Shown: positions 17,899 through 27,302, counted from the stretch's first letter. The stretch is 64,000 bases of DNA from Thomasclavelia sp047249845 (GCF_047249845.1 NZ_JBKTWO010000009.1:1-64000), one strand, 5' to 3'. Made by a program: numbers and translations. Notes: a model not told the origin generated them from the sequence alone.

Positions 17899-19665
17899 AT
17901 GCAAGAAAAGCCAAACACAAATAATAGAAAAACTGGCAGAACTAATCAAAAAAATTATAATAGATCTAAAAATTCAGTACCTAAAAAAACAATAACTCGT
18001 AATAATATCGATACAAAAGTCTTTGCCCTAGGAGGACTTAATGAAGTCGGAAAGAATATGTATTGTATCGAACATGATAATGAATTATTTATTATTGATG
18101 CTGGAGTTAAATTTGCCGAAGAAGGTCTTCCAGGAATTGATTATGTAATACCAGACTATTCATATTTAAAAAGAAATGAGAAAAAAATTCGTGGATTAAT
18201 GATCACTCACGGTCATGAAGATCATATTGGTGGAATTCCATTTTTATTACAGATCGTTAAAATACCCTTTATCTATGCAACCCCACTTGCTAGTGCAATG
18301 ATCAAAAGGAAACTTGATGAAAAAAGATTAACCAATGTTACAAAGATAATTCAAATAAATGATGAATATCAAATAAAATCGAAATATTTTAATATTGGAT
18401 TTTTTAAGACAAATCATTCTATTCCAGAATCTATGGGGATAATCATTAATAGCCCTAATGGTAGAATTGTAGAAACCGGTGATTTTAAATTTGATTTATC
18501 ACCTGTAGGTGATGCTGCTGATTATCAAAAGATGTCATTTTTAGGAGAAACTGGGGTTACTTTATTAATGAGTGATTCTACTAACTCTGAAGTACCAACC
18601 TTTTCAATCAGTGAAAAGAAAGTTGCAAATAGTGTTCAAGAAGAGTTTAGAAAAACTGAAGGACGTTTAATTGTAGCGACTTTTGCTTCTAACGTTCATC
18701 GTGTACAGCAAATCGTTGAGGCTGCCGTTAAATTTAATCGTAAGATTTTAGTATATGGTCGTTCAATGGAAAATAATATCCAGGTATCAAGAGCAATGGG
18801 TTATATCAAATGTCCAGATAAATTTTTTGTTAAAAATGATCAAGCAAAAAAATTACCTGATAATGAAATTTTGATTTTGTGTACAGGATCTCAAGGTGAA
18901 GCCTTAGCAGCATTAAGTCGAATTGCTAATGGAACTCACAAATATGTAAAAATAAAACCTGGTGATACAGTAGTATTTTCATCAAATCCAATTCCAGGTA
19001 ATGCTTATAGCGTCAATGTAGTAGTAAATAAATTATTTAGAGCAGGTGCCAAGGTTCTAACAAATACCGCTTTTAATAATCTACATACTTCTGGTCATGC
19101 TTCACAAGAAGAACAAAAACTAATGATGCTACTTACAAAACCTAAATATTTCTTTCCTGTTCATGGTGAATATCGAATGTTAAAAATTCATGCTGCCCTT
19201 TCACAAGAAGTTGGTGTACCTGCAGAAAATTCATTTGTTCTTTCAAATGGAGATACGATTCTTTTAAATAATGGAGAAGCTCGTTTAGGTCCAAGAATCC
19301 ATGTTGAAGATATTTATGTAGATGGTAATGATATTAGTGGTTTATCAACTGCTGTACTTCGTGATCGTCAAATTCTTTCTGAAGATGGAATGGTATCAAT
19401 CTTAATTAGTATGGATTCAAGAGCAGGAAAATTATTAACTCATCCAGTTATCATTTCTCGTGGATTTGTATATATGAAAGATAGTTTTCATATGATTCGA
19501 GAAGCTGAAAGATTAGTTGAAAATTCTTTATCAAAATTATTACAGGGTAAAACTACATTTGGAGAAATAAAGAACACGACTCGGGATATCTTGTCTTCAT
19601 ATTTTTATCGTAAAACTAAAAGAAATCCAATGATTATTCCAGTTATTATGAACAAAAAACCATGA
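17899..19665 (+). CDS. rnj: Ribonuclease J
   Basis: A 588-residue metallo-beta-lactamase/beta-CASP nuclease that processes and degrades mRNA with 5-prime exo- and endonuclease activity. The zinc motif HGHEDHIGG starts at H104. Other motifs include ETGDFKFD, SDSTNSE, and HTSGHASQEE near residues 395-405. A basic, Asn-rich N-terminal tail of about 35 residues precedes the fold. The C-terminal domain (about 470-588) is present. J1 and J2 cannot be told apart here. It overlaps the next gene by ATGA. Confidence 0.93.
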   Translation: MQEKPNTNNRKTGRTNQKNYNRSKNSVPKKTITRNNIDTKVFALGGLNEVGKNMYCIEHDNELFIIDAGVKFAEEGLPGIDYVIPDYSYLKRNEKKIRGLMITHGHEDHIGGIPFLLQIVKIPFIYATPLASAMIKRKLDEKRLTNVTKIIQINDEYQIKSKYFNIGFFKTNHSIPESMGIIINSPNGRIVETGDFKFDLSPVGDAADYQKMSFLGETGVTLLMSDSTNSEVPTFSISEKKVANSVQEEFRKTEGRLIVATFASNVHRVQQIVEAAVKFNRKILVYGRSMENNIQVSRAMGYIKCPDKFFVKNDQAKKLPDNEILILCTGSQGEALAALSRIANGTHKYVKIKPGDTVVFSSNPIPGNAYSVNVVVNKLFRAGAKVLTNTAFNNLHTSGHASQEEQKLMMLLTKPKYFFPVHGEYRMLKIHAALSQEVGVPAENSFVLSNGDTILLNNGEARLGPRIHVEDIYVDGNDISGLSTAVLRDRQILSEDGMVSILISMDSRAGKLLTHPVIISRGFVYMKDSFHMIREAERLVENSLSKLLQGKTTFGEIKNTTRDILSSYFYRKTKRNPMIIPVIMNKKP

Positions 19666-20477
19666 GAAAAAAATTAAGAACTATTAAAATTCTTTTATTA
19701 GTTATTATAATTATTGGGGGCGGTTTTGGCTATTATCATAGCCGTTATATCGCTCCTGATGATTATACTATTAAAAAAACAACTATTAATAATAATAGTC
19801 TTCCTAATGAATTCAAAAACTTTGAAATAGGATTTATTAGTGATATTAATCTCCAAAAGAGTAGTGATATTACAAGATTAGAAAAAATTATTAATTCATT
19901 AAATAAGCAACATGTAGATATGGTTATCTTTGGTGGTGATTTATACTCAAATACTCCCTTTGATAATGAAAAAGTAATTAGATTATTATCAAATATAAAA
20001 TCAAGTTTTGGTAAATTTGCTGTTTTAGGAGAAAAAGATTTAGCTTCATTAAATGATGTTACTAATATTTTAAATGAAGGTGGATTTGAGGTACTTCATA
20101 ACGAATATCGTCCTATTTATCTAAATAATGCAACTATTGCTTTATTTGGTTTAGAAGGTAATGGAGATATCTCTGGTTTAATTAACGAAAACAATCAAGA
20201 GCTTTATAAACTAGCAATAGTTCATGAACCAGATTATTTTACTGTTACTTCTAAAAGTAACATTGCTTTACAGTTATCTGGGCATACAATGGGGGGATAT
20301 ATATGCCTACCAGGAATTGGCGGATTATTGAAAAAAAATAATGGTAGCAAATATGTTCATGGATACCATTCTAAAAATAAAAGCCAATTAGTTATTTCTA
20401 ATGGTTTATCAATGGAAGAAGGATATGAATATCGTCTCTTTTGCCCGAATCAAATTAATATAATTACATTAAAATAG
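19662..20477 (+). CDS. Degenerate metallophosphoesterase-like membrane protein
   Basis: A 271-residue protein with one N-terminal membrane segment (about 8-25) and a calcineurin-like fold of the YkuE type. Several metal ligands are changed. DxH is D61-I-N63, GDxx is kept at D93, the GNH motif reads LGEKD (123-126), and the final GHTHGG reads GHTMGG with M210 in place of His. Catalysis is therefore doubtful or altered. It overlaps rnj by four bases and must be co-translated with it. A binding or regulatory role is possible but not shown. Confidence 0.8.
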   Translation: MRKKLRTIKILLLVIIIIGGGFGYYHSRYIAPDDYTIKKTTINNNSLPNEFKNFEIGFISDINLQKSSDITRLEKIINSLNKQHVDMVIFGGDLYSNTPFDNEKVIRLLSNIKSSFGKFAVLGEKDLASLNDVTNILNEGGFEVLHNEYRPIYLNNATIALFGLEGNGDISGLINENNQELYKLAIVHEPDYFTVTSKSNIALQLSGHTMGGYICLPGIGGLLKKNNGSKYVHGYHSKNKSQLVISNGLSMEEGYEYRLFCPNQINIITLK

Positions 20478-20502
20478 GTAGCGAATCTGCTACCTATTTT
20501 CT
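20473..20502 (+). terminator. Terminator of rnj operon
   Basis: A 10-bp stem AATAGGTAGC / GCTACCTATT with a 6-base loop followed by T residues; it contains the stop codon. Confidence 0.85.
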
Positions 20503-20532
20503 ATTTCTTAATTGTTTTGCTTTTATATTCTT

Positions 20533-20764
20533 TTAAATTTCTTTGTACAAATTGTCAATAACTTGGTTACTTTCATTATCATCATTTTTCATATTTATTT
20601 TAGAACTATTAATTTCAGAATTTGTTAATGGAACTTTACCAAAAGTGACTACCAAAGAAATAAAATAACCTTCATCTGCTAATCTAGGATATAAGACATA
20701 TTTATTTCCCATCACCATATTAGTATATCCTGCAATATGCAAAATTTCGTTATTTTTTTATCAT
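20533..20764 (-). pseudogene. Frameshifted remnant, C-terminal fragment
   Basis: An open frame of about 70 codons (starting ILHIAGYTNMVMGNKYVLYP) runs back into a stop. If the run of seven A at 20753-20759 were six, the frame would start at the ATG at 20764 and continue without a break. No family is recognised. It lies just downstream of the lipoprotein pseudogene and may have been part of the same or a related protein. Confidence 0.5.
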
Positions 20765-20785
20765 ATACTTAATTTTCAAAAATAG

Positions 20786-21091
20786 TTATTTCTTTTTTGG
20801 TTCTTCAACATTATTGCTTACAATTTCATCAACTTTAAAAAACGAGTAAGTATAAGCAATTTGATATACACCATTTTCATCATATACAACATCAAATTTT
20901 AATTCTTTAACTCTAGTACCAATAATTATTAAATCACCAGCATTTTCAAGTTCTTCAATTATTTTATATGAATCAGTCTTAGTACTTACAAATACATCTT
21001 TAGACTCATTGTTTTTTTATTGTTGTCACATCCAGAAATCGGTAATAAAATCAGTGATATTAAAATAGTTAATATTAATTCTTTTTTTCAT
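20786..21091 (-). pseudogene. Frameshifted lipoprotein gene
   Basis: From the ATG at 21091, with AGGAAG upstream, the frame breaks at a run of seven A (21082-21088). The shifted frame gives a full lipoprotein signal ending LILLPISGC, a good lipobox. A second seven-A run (21012-21018) shifts again, after which about 70 codons follow (from NESKDVFVSTKTD to VEEPKKK). Correcting both runs gives a small lipoprotein of about 95-100 residues. It could be real decay, slippage-based switching, or homopolymer sequencing error. Confidence 0.65.
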
Positions 21092-21237
21092 ATAAAATTT
21101 CTTCCTTTCTATTAAAAATATTAACATGGGACAAAGAATTAATATCTATGTATTTATAATTTTTAAGACAGACAATACAACAAACGAAATAACTAACCCA
21201 AAGATTACCATTAATATATTATTTTTAACTCTTTACC

Positions 21238-21275
21238 AAATTAAAAAGTAATCTCTAAAGATTACTTTTTAATTT
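21238..21275 (-). terminator. Terminator after argB
   Basis: A perfect 17-bp stem (21238-21254 with 21259-21275) around a 4-base loop includes the argB stop codon. It ends in A/T tracts on both sides and can act in both directions. Confidence 0.75.
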
Positions 21276-22125
21276 CTGTTCCTACTCCACTAGTAGTAAA
21301 GATTTCAATTAATAAACTATGTTCCATTCGTCCATCTAAAATATGAACTTTTTTTACATCATCTTGTACTGCATCAATACAATTTTGTAATTTAGGAATC
21401 ATTCCTCCTTGAATAACTCCTGATTCAAACAATTGTTTAGCTGAATTTGTATTAATTCTAGAAATTAAAGTATTAGGATCTTTAGGATCTTTTAAAACCC
21501 CTTCAATATCTGTTAAAAATACTAATTTACTTGCTTTTAGCGCTCTAGCAATAGCTGTTGCTACATCATCTGCATTTATATTATAAGCGTGATATTTTTC
21601 ATCCAAGCCAATTGTTGAAATAATTGGAGTATACCCATTTAATAATAATGTCTCAATTAACTCAGTATCAACACGAGTAATTTTACCAACATAACCTATA
21701 TCTTCACCTTTAGACAAGCATTTTTCAACTGTAAGCATATTTCCATCTTTACCTGATAAACCAACTGCATGAGTACCAATTCTTTCCATATGCTGAACAA
21801 GACCTTTATTTAATTTTCCTGATAACACCATTTCAGCAACTTCTAATGTTTCTTTAGTTGTAACTCTTAGTCCATTCTTAAATTCACTCTTTATCTCAAC
21901 TTTATTTAACCAGCTATTAATATCTTTTCCTCCACCATGGACAATTACCGGTTTAATACCAACCGATTTTAGTACAGCAATATCTTTTAATACAGAATGT
22001 TTTATAACTTCATTCGTCATGGCACTACCACCATATTTAATGACAACCGTATCCCCTGCAAATTTTTGAATATAACTTAAAGCATCTACCAAGACCTGAG
22101 CTTTATTTTGTTCTGTTGTATGCAT
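21262..22125 (-). CDS. argB: Acetylglutamate kinase
   Basis: A 287-residue amino-acid kinase that phosphorylates N-acetylglutamate, step 2 of arginine synthesis. It has the N-terminal VVIKYGGSAM phosphate loop, the VHGGGKDINSWL substrate motif, and the ATP-site region LTDIEGVLKDPKDP. It is third in the argC-argJ-argB operon, 14 bases after argJ. In enzymes of this type arginine feedback depends on an N-terminal helix; the short N-terminus here gives no clear sign of it. Confidence 0.95.
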   Translation of the reverse strand: MHTTEQNKAQVLVDALSYIQKFAGDTVVIKYGGSAMTNEVIKHSVLKDIAVLKSVGIKPVIVHGGGKDINSWLNKVEIKSEFKNGLRVTTKETLEVAEMVLSGKLNKGLVQHMERIGTHAVGLSGKDGNMLTVEKCLSKGEDIGYVGKITRVDTELIETLLLNGYTPIISTIGLDEKYHAYNINADDVATAIARALKASKLVFLTDIEGVLKDPKDPNTLISRINTNSAKQLFESGVIQGGMIPKLQNCIDAVQDDVKKVHILDGRMEHSLLIEIFTTSGVGTEIKK

Positions 22126-22139
22126 ACTATTATTCCCCC

Positions 22140-23363
22140 TTATGAACGATAATCAGCATTGATCTTAACATAATCATATGTTAGATCACATCCCCATGCC
22201 GTCGCTTGATAATTGCCGTTATGAAGATCAATTATTGCTTTTACTTCACTACTTGATAAAATCTTAGTTGCTGTTTGTTCATCATAATTAGTAGCCATCC
22301 CCTTAGTTACTAATTGCAAATTTCCAAATTCACTTGCGATACTTAAATCAACATTATAAGGATCAAATTCTTCCCCTGAATAACCCATTGCACACAATAA
22401 TCGTCCCCAATTAGCATCATTACCATATACAGCTGTTTTTACTAATGGTGAAGTACATACGCTCTTTGCAATCACTTTTGCCTGTTTAATACTATTAGCT
22501 CCATGAACTTGTATTTCTAATAATTTTGTTGCTCCTTCACCATCACCAGCAATCGCTTTAGCTAAATATTCGTTAACATAGTATAAAGCATCTTTAAAAG
22601 TATCGTAATCTTTACCCTCATTAACAATTTCTTTATTATTAGCTAATCCATTAGCTAATAATAAAACTGTATCATTAGTTGAAGTATCACGATCTACAGA
22701 TACCATATTAAATGTATCAGGAATAACTTCCTTTAAAGCTTTATTTAATAACTCTTTAGAAATATTACAATCCGTTGTAATAAAGCCTAACATTGTAGCC
22801 ATATTGGGATGAATCATCCCTGAACCTTTACAACAAGCACCAAGTGTAACGACTTTACCATCGATTTCTATTTGTACCGCTAGATGTTTTGGCTTTGTAT
22901 CTGTCGTCATGATAGACTCTGCAACTAGTTTCCCAGCTTCCTGACTATCACTTAATAACTGCTTTACTGGAGGTACCCCAGTAATAATTTTATCCATTGG
23001 TAATTGTTTACCAATTACCCCCGTTGAACAAATCAAAACCTCCTCTTTTTCAACACTAAAACAGTCAGCCACAGTCTTTGCAAACTGTTCATTGCACTTT
23101 AATCCCTCATCACCAGTACAAGCATTAGCTACACCACTATTAATAGCAACAATTCTCGCATGATCATAATTTTCAACAAGCATTTTATCCCATAACACTG
23201 GTGCTGCTTTAACAATATTTTTAGTAAACGTTCCAACTGCCTTAGCATCAACCTGACTATATATTAATGCTAGATCTTTATTTTCTTTTTTTATTCCTAC
23301 ATGTGCTCCAGCACCATAAAAACCTATTGGTGATGTTACAGTTCCATCTTCTATTATTTTCAT
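22140..23363 (-). CDS. argJ: Glutamate/ornithine N-acetyltransferase
   Basis: A 407-residue ArgJ that moves the acetyl group from acetylornithine to glutamate. It carries the self-cleavage site KGSGMIHPNMATMLGFITTD, where the Thr after MA becomes the nucleophile of the beta chain. With ArgJ present the linear ArgA/ArgE steps are not needed. It lies between argC and argB with gaps of 11 and 14 bases. Whether it also has acetyl-CoA synthase activity (bifunctional) cannot be decided by reading. Confidence 0.95.
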   Translation of the reverse strand: MKIIEDGTVTSPIGFYGAGAHVGIKKENKDLALIYSQVDAKAVGTFTKNIVKAAPVLWDKMLVENYDHARIVAINSGVANACTGDEGLKCNEQFAKTVADCFSVEKEEVLICSTGVIGKQLPMDKIITGVPPVKQLLSDSQEAGKLVAESIMTTDTKPKHLAVQIEIDGKVVTLGACCKGSGMIHPNMATMLGFITTDCNISKELLNKALKEVIPDTFNMVSVDRDTSTNDTVLLLANGLANNKEIVNEGKDYDTFKDALYYVNEYLAKAIAGDGEGATKLLEIQVHGANSIKQAKVIAKSVCTSPLVKTAVYGNDANWGRLLCAMGYSGEEFDPYNVDLSIASEFGNLQLVTKGMATNYDEQTATKILSSSEVKAIIDLHNGNYQATAWGCDLTYDYVKINADYRS

Positions 23364-23374
23364 TATTTTTCCCC

Positions 23375-24412
23375 CTATAACACTGCTGGTGCTAACAGTA
23401 ATCCTTCTTTTTCATCTAAGCCAAACATAATATTCATATTTTGAATCGCTTGACCAGCTGCACCTTTTACTAAATTGTCCATTGCACCCATCATTATAAT
23501 TCGTTTAGTTCGTGGATCAATCTTATAACTAATATCAACAAAATTACTAGCTTTTACATTCCGGACCTCAGGTATGTTGCCAGAATTTAAGACCCTTACA
23601 AAATATTCACCATTATAACATTGATAAGCTGCTTCTACTTCTTCTTTGCTGACCCCTTCTTTTAACTTTGCATAAGCAGTCACCAGAATCCCTCGATTCA
23701 TTGGTACTAGATGCGGTGTAAAATTTAATAATACTTCCTGTTTACTAGCATAACCTAATTGTTCTTCTATTTCTGGGGTATGTCGATGAGTCGTTACCCC
23801 ATATGCCTTGATGCTTTCATTTACTTCACAATACAAATTAGCTACTTTGGCTCCTCGCCCAGCGCCACTAACCCCACTCTTAGCATCAATGATCAATGTA
23901 TCCATATCTATTAATCCAGCTTTAGCTAAAGGATAAACTGTTAAAATAGAACATGTTGGATAACATCCTGGATTAGCAATTAACCGTGCTTGTTTCACTT
24001 TATTACGGTTAATTTCACATAACCCATATACAGCTTCTTTAATAAATTCAGGTGAAGCATGTTTAATTCCATACCAATGTTCATAAACAGCTACATCTTT
24101 AATTCGATAATCAGCACTTAAATCAATTACCTTAACCTTATTTAAAACATTTTGATTAATCATTTTTGCACAAACCCCTTGAGGGGTTGCAAAGAAAATA
24201 ACATCTACATCATCTAAATAATTTTCAATGTTTTCATCAACACATTTTTGATCCAATAATTTAAAATAGCTAGCATAAACTGAACTATATTCTTGATCAG
24301 TGTACGTCCTTGATGAAACCCACTTAATCTCAACTTCCTTATGAGTTAATAAAAATCGAACTAGCTCACATCCCCCATATCCAGTTGATCCCACAATTCC
24401 TACTCTAATCAT
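23375..24412 (-). CDS. argC: N-acetyl-gamma-glutamyl-phosphate reductase
   Basis: A 345-residue NADPH-dependent reductase. GIVGSTGYGGCELVR is the nucleotide-binding loop, ANPGCYPTC carries the catalytic Cys, and HRHTPEIEEQ the catalytic His region. It is the first gene of argCJB, behind a T-box leader. AAAGGAGGA precedes the ATG. No argD follows in this operon or elsewhere in the window. Confidence 0.95.
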   Translation of the reverse strand: MIRVGIVGSTGYGGCELVRFLLTHKEVEIKWVSSRTYTDQEYSSVYASYFKLLDQKCVDENIENYLDDVDVIFFATPQGVCAKMINQNVLNKVKVIDLSADYRIKDVAVYEHWYGIKHASPEFIKEAVYGLCEINRNKVKQARLIANPGCYPTCSILTVYPLAKAGLIDMDTLIIDAKSGVSGAGRGAKVANLYCEVNESIKAYGVTTHRHTPEIEEQLGYASKQEVLLNFTPHLVPMNRGILVTAYAKLKEGVSKEEVEAAYQCYNGEYFVRVLNSGNIPEVRNVKASNFVDISYKIDPRTKRIIMMGAMDNLVKGAAGQAIQNMNIMFGLDEKEGLLLAPAVL

Positions 24413-24435
24413 TCTTAGTCCTCCTTTTTCATTAA

Positions 24436-24668
24436 AATAAAAAAACGCCTCTTAAATAAGAGACGAATTAACCGCGTTACCACTCTACTTATCATAAGTT
24501 GACCTTATGATCTCTTTCATCAATAAGGGTGATTACCCGAAAGCGATACTATCAATTTCCCACTTTCCTCTCGTAAATGCGCTTCATCCTGATTTGATTA
24601 CTAACCTTTCACCTACGTTAGCTCGCTAAAAATCACCATCAGCACTACTCTTTTAGTCATCGAGTTTG
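24436..24668 (-). ncRNA. T-box riboswitch leader of argCJB
   Basis: The minus-strand leader contains AGAGTGGTAACGCGG (24472-24486), the T-box antiterminator sequence with bulge TGGT for the tRNA end ACCA. It is followed by a terminator hairpin CGTCTCTT / AAGAGGCG (24446-24465) and a T run. A stem I with distal loops lies between about 24575 and 24660. The 3-prime side of its lower internal loop contains CGC (24579-24581), an arginine codon, as the likely specifier. Uncharged tRNA-Arg should allow read-through. The family call is firm; the specifier is inference from hand folding. Confidence 0.9.
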
Positions 24669-24674
24669 ATTATT

Positions 24675-24702
24675 ATTATATTACTAAAAAATATTTTGTC
24701 AA
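24675..24702 (-). promoter_or_regulatory. Promoter of argCJB T-box leader
   Basis: TTGACA (24697-24702) and TATAAT (24675-24680), both consensus, with a 16-base spacer. The -35 starts only 16 bases before the PBP stop codon. Confidence 0.85.
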
Positions 24703-24717
24703 ACAAAAATTTATTTA

Positions 24718-26811
24718 TTATCTATTCTGCAAATACTTTTCTACATATTTATCAACGATCTGTTGAGAAATATATGGTGCTGAACTTGTCCCTGTTGATG
24801 ATTTTGTCTGTCTAATTGCTACACATGCAAATGCTACTGCTGGCCTGCTGTTTTCATCTGCCTGTACATATCCTATCTGCAGATGGTTAGGATAATCGGT
24901 TTTTCCAGTTCCAGTATAGTCTTCAGCTGTTCCAGTCTTAGCATATGTTACATACGGCTTGCTGCTCCAGAATGCATTGCATGTCCCGTTGCTTCTTGTC
25001 ACACATGCCCTCATCCCCTGTTTGATCTGTCCAAATGCCGTTGTCTGATTTGATACATCATCCAGTATCTCTGTCTTTGCTGTATAGTTTGCATTCGCTT
25101 TTCCATCCTGATCTGTTACATATGAATCCATCATTAATCTTGGTTTGACCCTTTTTCCTCCATTTGCTAGTGTACATGCATACTGCGCCAGCTGAATGTT
25201 TGTATAAGTATCATACTGCCCTATTGAGGCATCTAACAGATATCCTCCGGTTCTCTTATTTCCTCTATATCCAAAAGCTTCATTCGGTATATCTATTCCA
25301 GTCTTTACTCCCAGTCCCAGTTCTCCCAGGTCTCTTCTTAGAGTCTCAAATGCCGCATCATTGATCTTCAGCGGTCCATCATAAATATAATTTGCTCCTC
25401 CCAGCAGCATTGCTATCCTGAACATGTATACATTTGATGAATATGCCAGTGCATCTATTTCATTGATTAGTCCCATATCTCGATGAGATTTTTTCTCCTT
25501 CGTTCCCTTTATCTTGATCGGTTCATCCATAAATGTCGTTCCCGGTGTGATGACTCCTTCCTTGAATCCGGTATAGACTGTCCCTCCCTTAATTGTCGAA
25601 CCTATCAGATTGGCATCTAGATAGTTCCCTGCTGCATAGTCCGTTACCTCTCCTGTCTCTTTATTGATTATCTTTCCTGACATTACAATAATCTCTCCTG
25701 TGTAGGGATCCATCATCGTAAAAAACATTTTATTAAAAAATCGGTTTTGACTGTTCATTGCCTTAAGTTCATTTTCTATCACTGTATCTGCCAGCTGCTG
25801 CAGCTCCCAGTCAATCGATAAACGGATATTCGATCCTGCTGTTCCTGCCTTTGCACTCGTTATGATCGGATTTCCTTTACTGTCATAATTAAGCGTATAG
25901 CTGCTGTCACTTCCTCTTAGAATCTCTTCATACTGTTCTTCCAGTCCTGATACCCCTACCCTTGAATCGTTCTGGTATCCTAAAGCTAACAGCTGATTCT
26001 TCAGCTCTACTGGCAGTCCCTGTTTCTTCGTTGTTACTTTTCCCAGCACCTGAGAAAACTCCTTGTCATATACATACTGTCTCGACCAGTCTGTTGTCAC
26101 ATTGATTCCTGGCAGAATATCAGCATTTTCTCCGATGATGCTGGCTTCCTGTTCGCTTATCCCCTCTGCCAGGATCGATGAACCGCTCGTACAGCTTTTC
26201 ATCAGATAATAAAAGTGGGTATATGTCAGCGTAGCCTCATCCAGATGCTCATCGAGCATTTCGTCTGTGATCCGGTCAATCTGCAGACTTAATAAAGCTC
26301 TTTCATAGTTTTCCTGCTTTTTAAGTTTCTCCTTTTCCTCATCGCTGACCAGTTTCTTAGCCAGATCAGGAAAAGCAATAATAAAGTAGTCCTTCTTATT
26401 GCGCTTAGAGATCAAAGAAGTGTCAAGCTTGATAGTCTTAGCTAAAAATTTAGCTGAAGTCTGAAGCTGCTTGTCAGAGATCTTCTTAGGAGCATAATAT
26501 GTAGCACAGATGACATTGGTATTTTGAACCAGTTTCTTGTATTCGCGATCGACGATCTCGCCTCTGGGGGCATCAGTCGAATAAGTAGCAGTACCATATT
26601 TTTCGAGCTTGACAGCGAGTTCATCGGCATCATTAAACTGAATAAGAGCCAGTCTAACAGCCATAACCGAAGTAATAGCAATGATAAAACAAAGCAGAAC
26701 GATCAGACGTCTACTGACGATATTGTCCTGTCGGTTTTTTTGTTCACGTTCCTGTTCCAAGGCACCATAAAAACGAATCTTATGCATTTTATTTCGAAAA
26801 TTAAATGACAT
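24718..26811 (-). CDS. Class B penicillin-binding protein (transpeptidase)
   Basis: A 697-residue bitopic membrane protein: cytoplasmic tail, membrane segment about 34-55, dimer/pedestal region, then a transpeptidase domain with S405-T-I-K408, S458-S-N460 and K625-T-G627. It cross-links peptidoglycan and belongs to the PBP2/FtsI group. Base use is odd: three lines of 60 bases inside it count to 38, 45 and 48% GC against 32% for a line in argJ, and codons such as CTG and CAG are frequent. This suggests transfer from a higher-GC relative or different selection. No terminator separates it from the arg promoter. Confidence 0.9.
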   Translation of the reverse strand: MSFNFRNKMHKIRFYGALEQEREQKNRQDNIVSRRLIVLLCFIIAITSVMAVRLALIQFNDADELAVKLEKYGTATYSTDAPRGEIVDREYKKLVQNTNVICATYYAPKKISDKQLQTSAKFLAKTIKLDTSLISKRNKKDYFIIAFPDLAKKLVSDEEKEKLKKQENYERALLSLQIDRITDEMLDEHLDEATLTYTHFYYLMKSCTSGSSILAEGISEQEASIIGENADILPGINVTTDWSRQYVYDKEFSQVLGKVTTKKQGLPVELKNQLLALGYQNDSRVGVSGLEEQYEEILRGSDSSYTLNYDSKGNPIITSAKAGTAGSNIRLSIDWELQQLADTVIENELKAMNSQNRFFNKMFFTMMDPYTGEIIVMSGKIINKETGEVTDYAAGNYLDANLIGSTIKGGTVYTGFKEGVITPGTTFMDEPIKIKGTKEKKSHRDMGLINEIDALAYSSNVYMFRIAMLLGGANYIYDGPLKINDAAFETLRRDLGELGLGVKTGIDIPNEAFGYRGNKRTGGYLLDASIGQYDTYTNIQLAQYACTLANGGKRVKPRLMMDSYVTDQDGKANANYTAKTEILDDVSNQTTAFGQIKQGMRACVTRSNGTCNAFWSSKPYVTYAKTGTAEDYTGTGKTDYPNHLQIGYVQADENSRPAVAFACVAIRQTKSSTGTSSAPYISQQIVDKYVEKYLQNR

Positions 26812-26899
26812 TTCTTTGCCTCCTCTTTTATTTTATTATAATTTAACAATCGAAATAAGTATATTAAAATCTTCTTAATTTTATAAAAACAGGAGAAAA

Positions 26900-27115
26900 A
26901 TGATAAATAGACCTATTTTAAATAAAGAAACATATTTGAACTATTATTTAAAAAATAATCTTCCTAGTCTGAAAGAATTTATTATTTTTTAGATACTAGA
27001 AAAATTAAATTTATTCTAAAACCACAAAAAGAAACATTGAGGCTATTCCTGTAGATACAATAATTAAATCAAATTTTGTTTTTAGTAAAAAATATAAAAC
27101 TTTTAAAAATTGGTA
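26900..27115 (+). pseudogene. Remnant of a SAP-domain/DUF6434-like gene
   Basis: AGGAG precedes an ATG at 26900. The frame reads INRPILNKETYLNYYLKNN and soon stops. Further on, in other frames, TRKIKFILKPQKET and VDTIIKSNFVFSKKYKTF can be read before a stop at 27115. The pieces follow the order of small SAP/DUF6434 proteins (RPxLxK start, YYLK, then IIExxFVxSEKxxxFF). I read it as a decayed gene with deletions and frameshifts. The family match is from memory and needs a search. Confidence 0.45.
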
Positions 27116-27268
27116 GGAACTATTCATTTAAGGATTACCTAATCATAATCACTAAAATAAGATAGTCTTAATACATTATCTAGATAACATATCATTTTCC
27201 TGTTTTTAAATTATAAAGTTTTTATATTTCTAACTGATTTTCTATTATCATTTGTAACTAATAAAAGA

Positions 27269-27292
27269 AGGATTTGAAAATTATCAAATCCT
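27269..27292 (-). terminator. Terminator after the GH31/surface protein operon
   Basis: A 9-bp stem AGGATTTGA / TCAAATCCT with a 6-base loop, followed on the minus strand by TCTTTTATT. Confidence 0.8.
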
Positions 27293-27302
27293 CCTATAAA
27301 TA

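Noticed and set aside
21140..21235. About 28-codon hydrophobic frame on the minus strand between argB and the lipoprotein remnant
   Set aside because: MVIFGLVISFVVLSVLKI looks like a membrane peptide, but there is no ribosome binding site and it begins at a stop inside terminator sequence.
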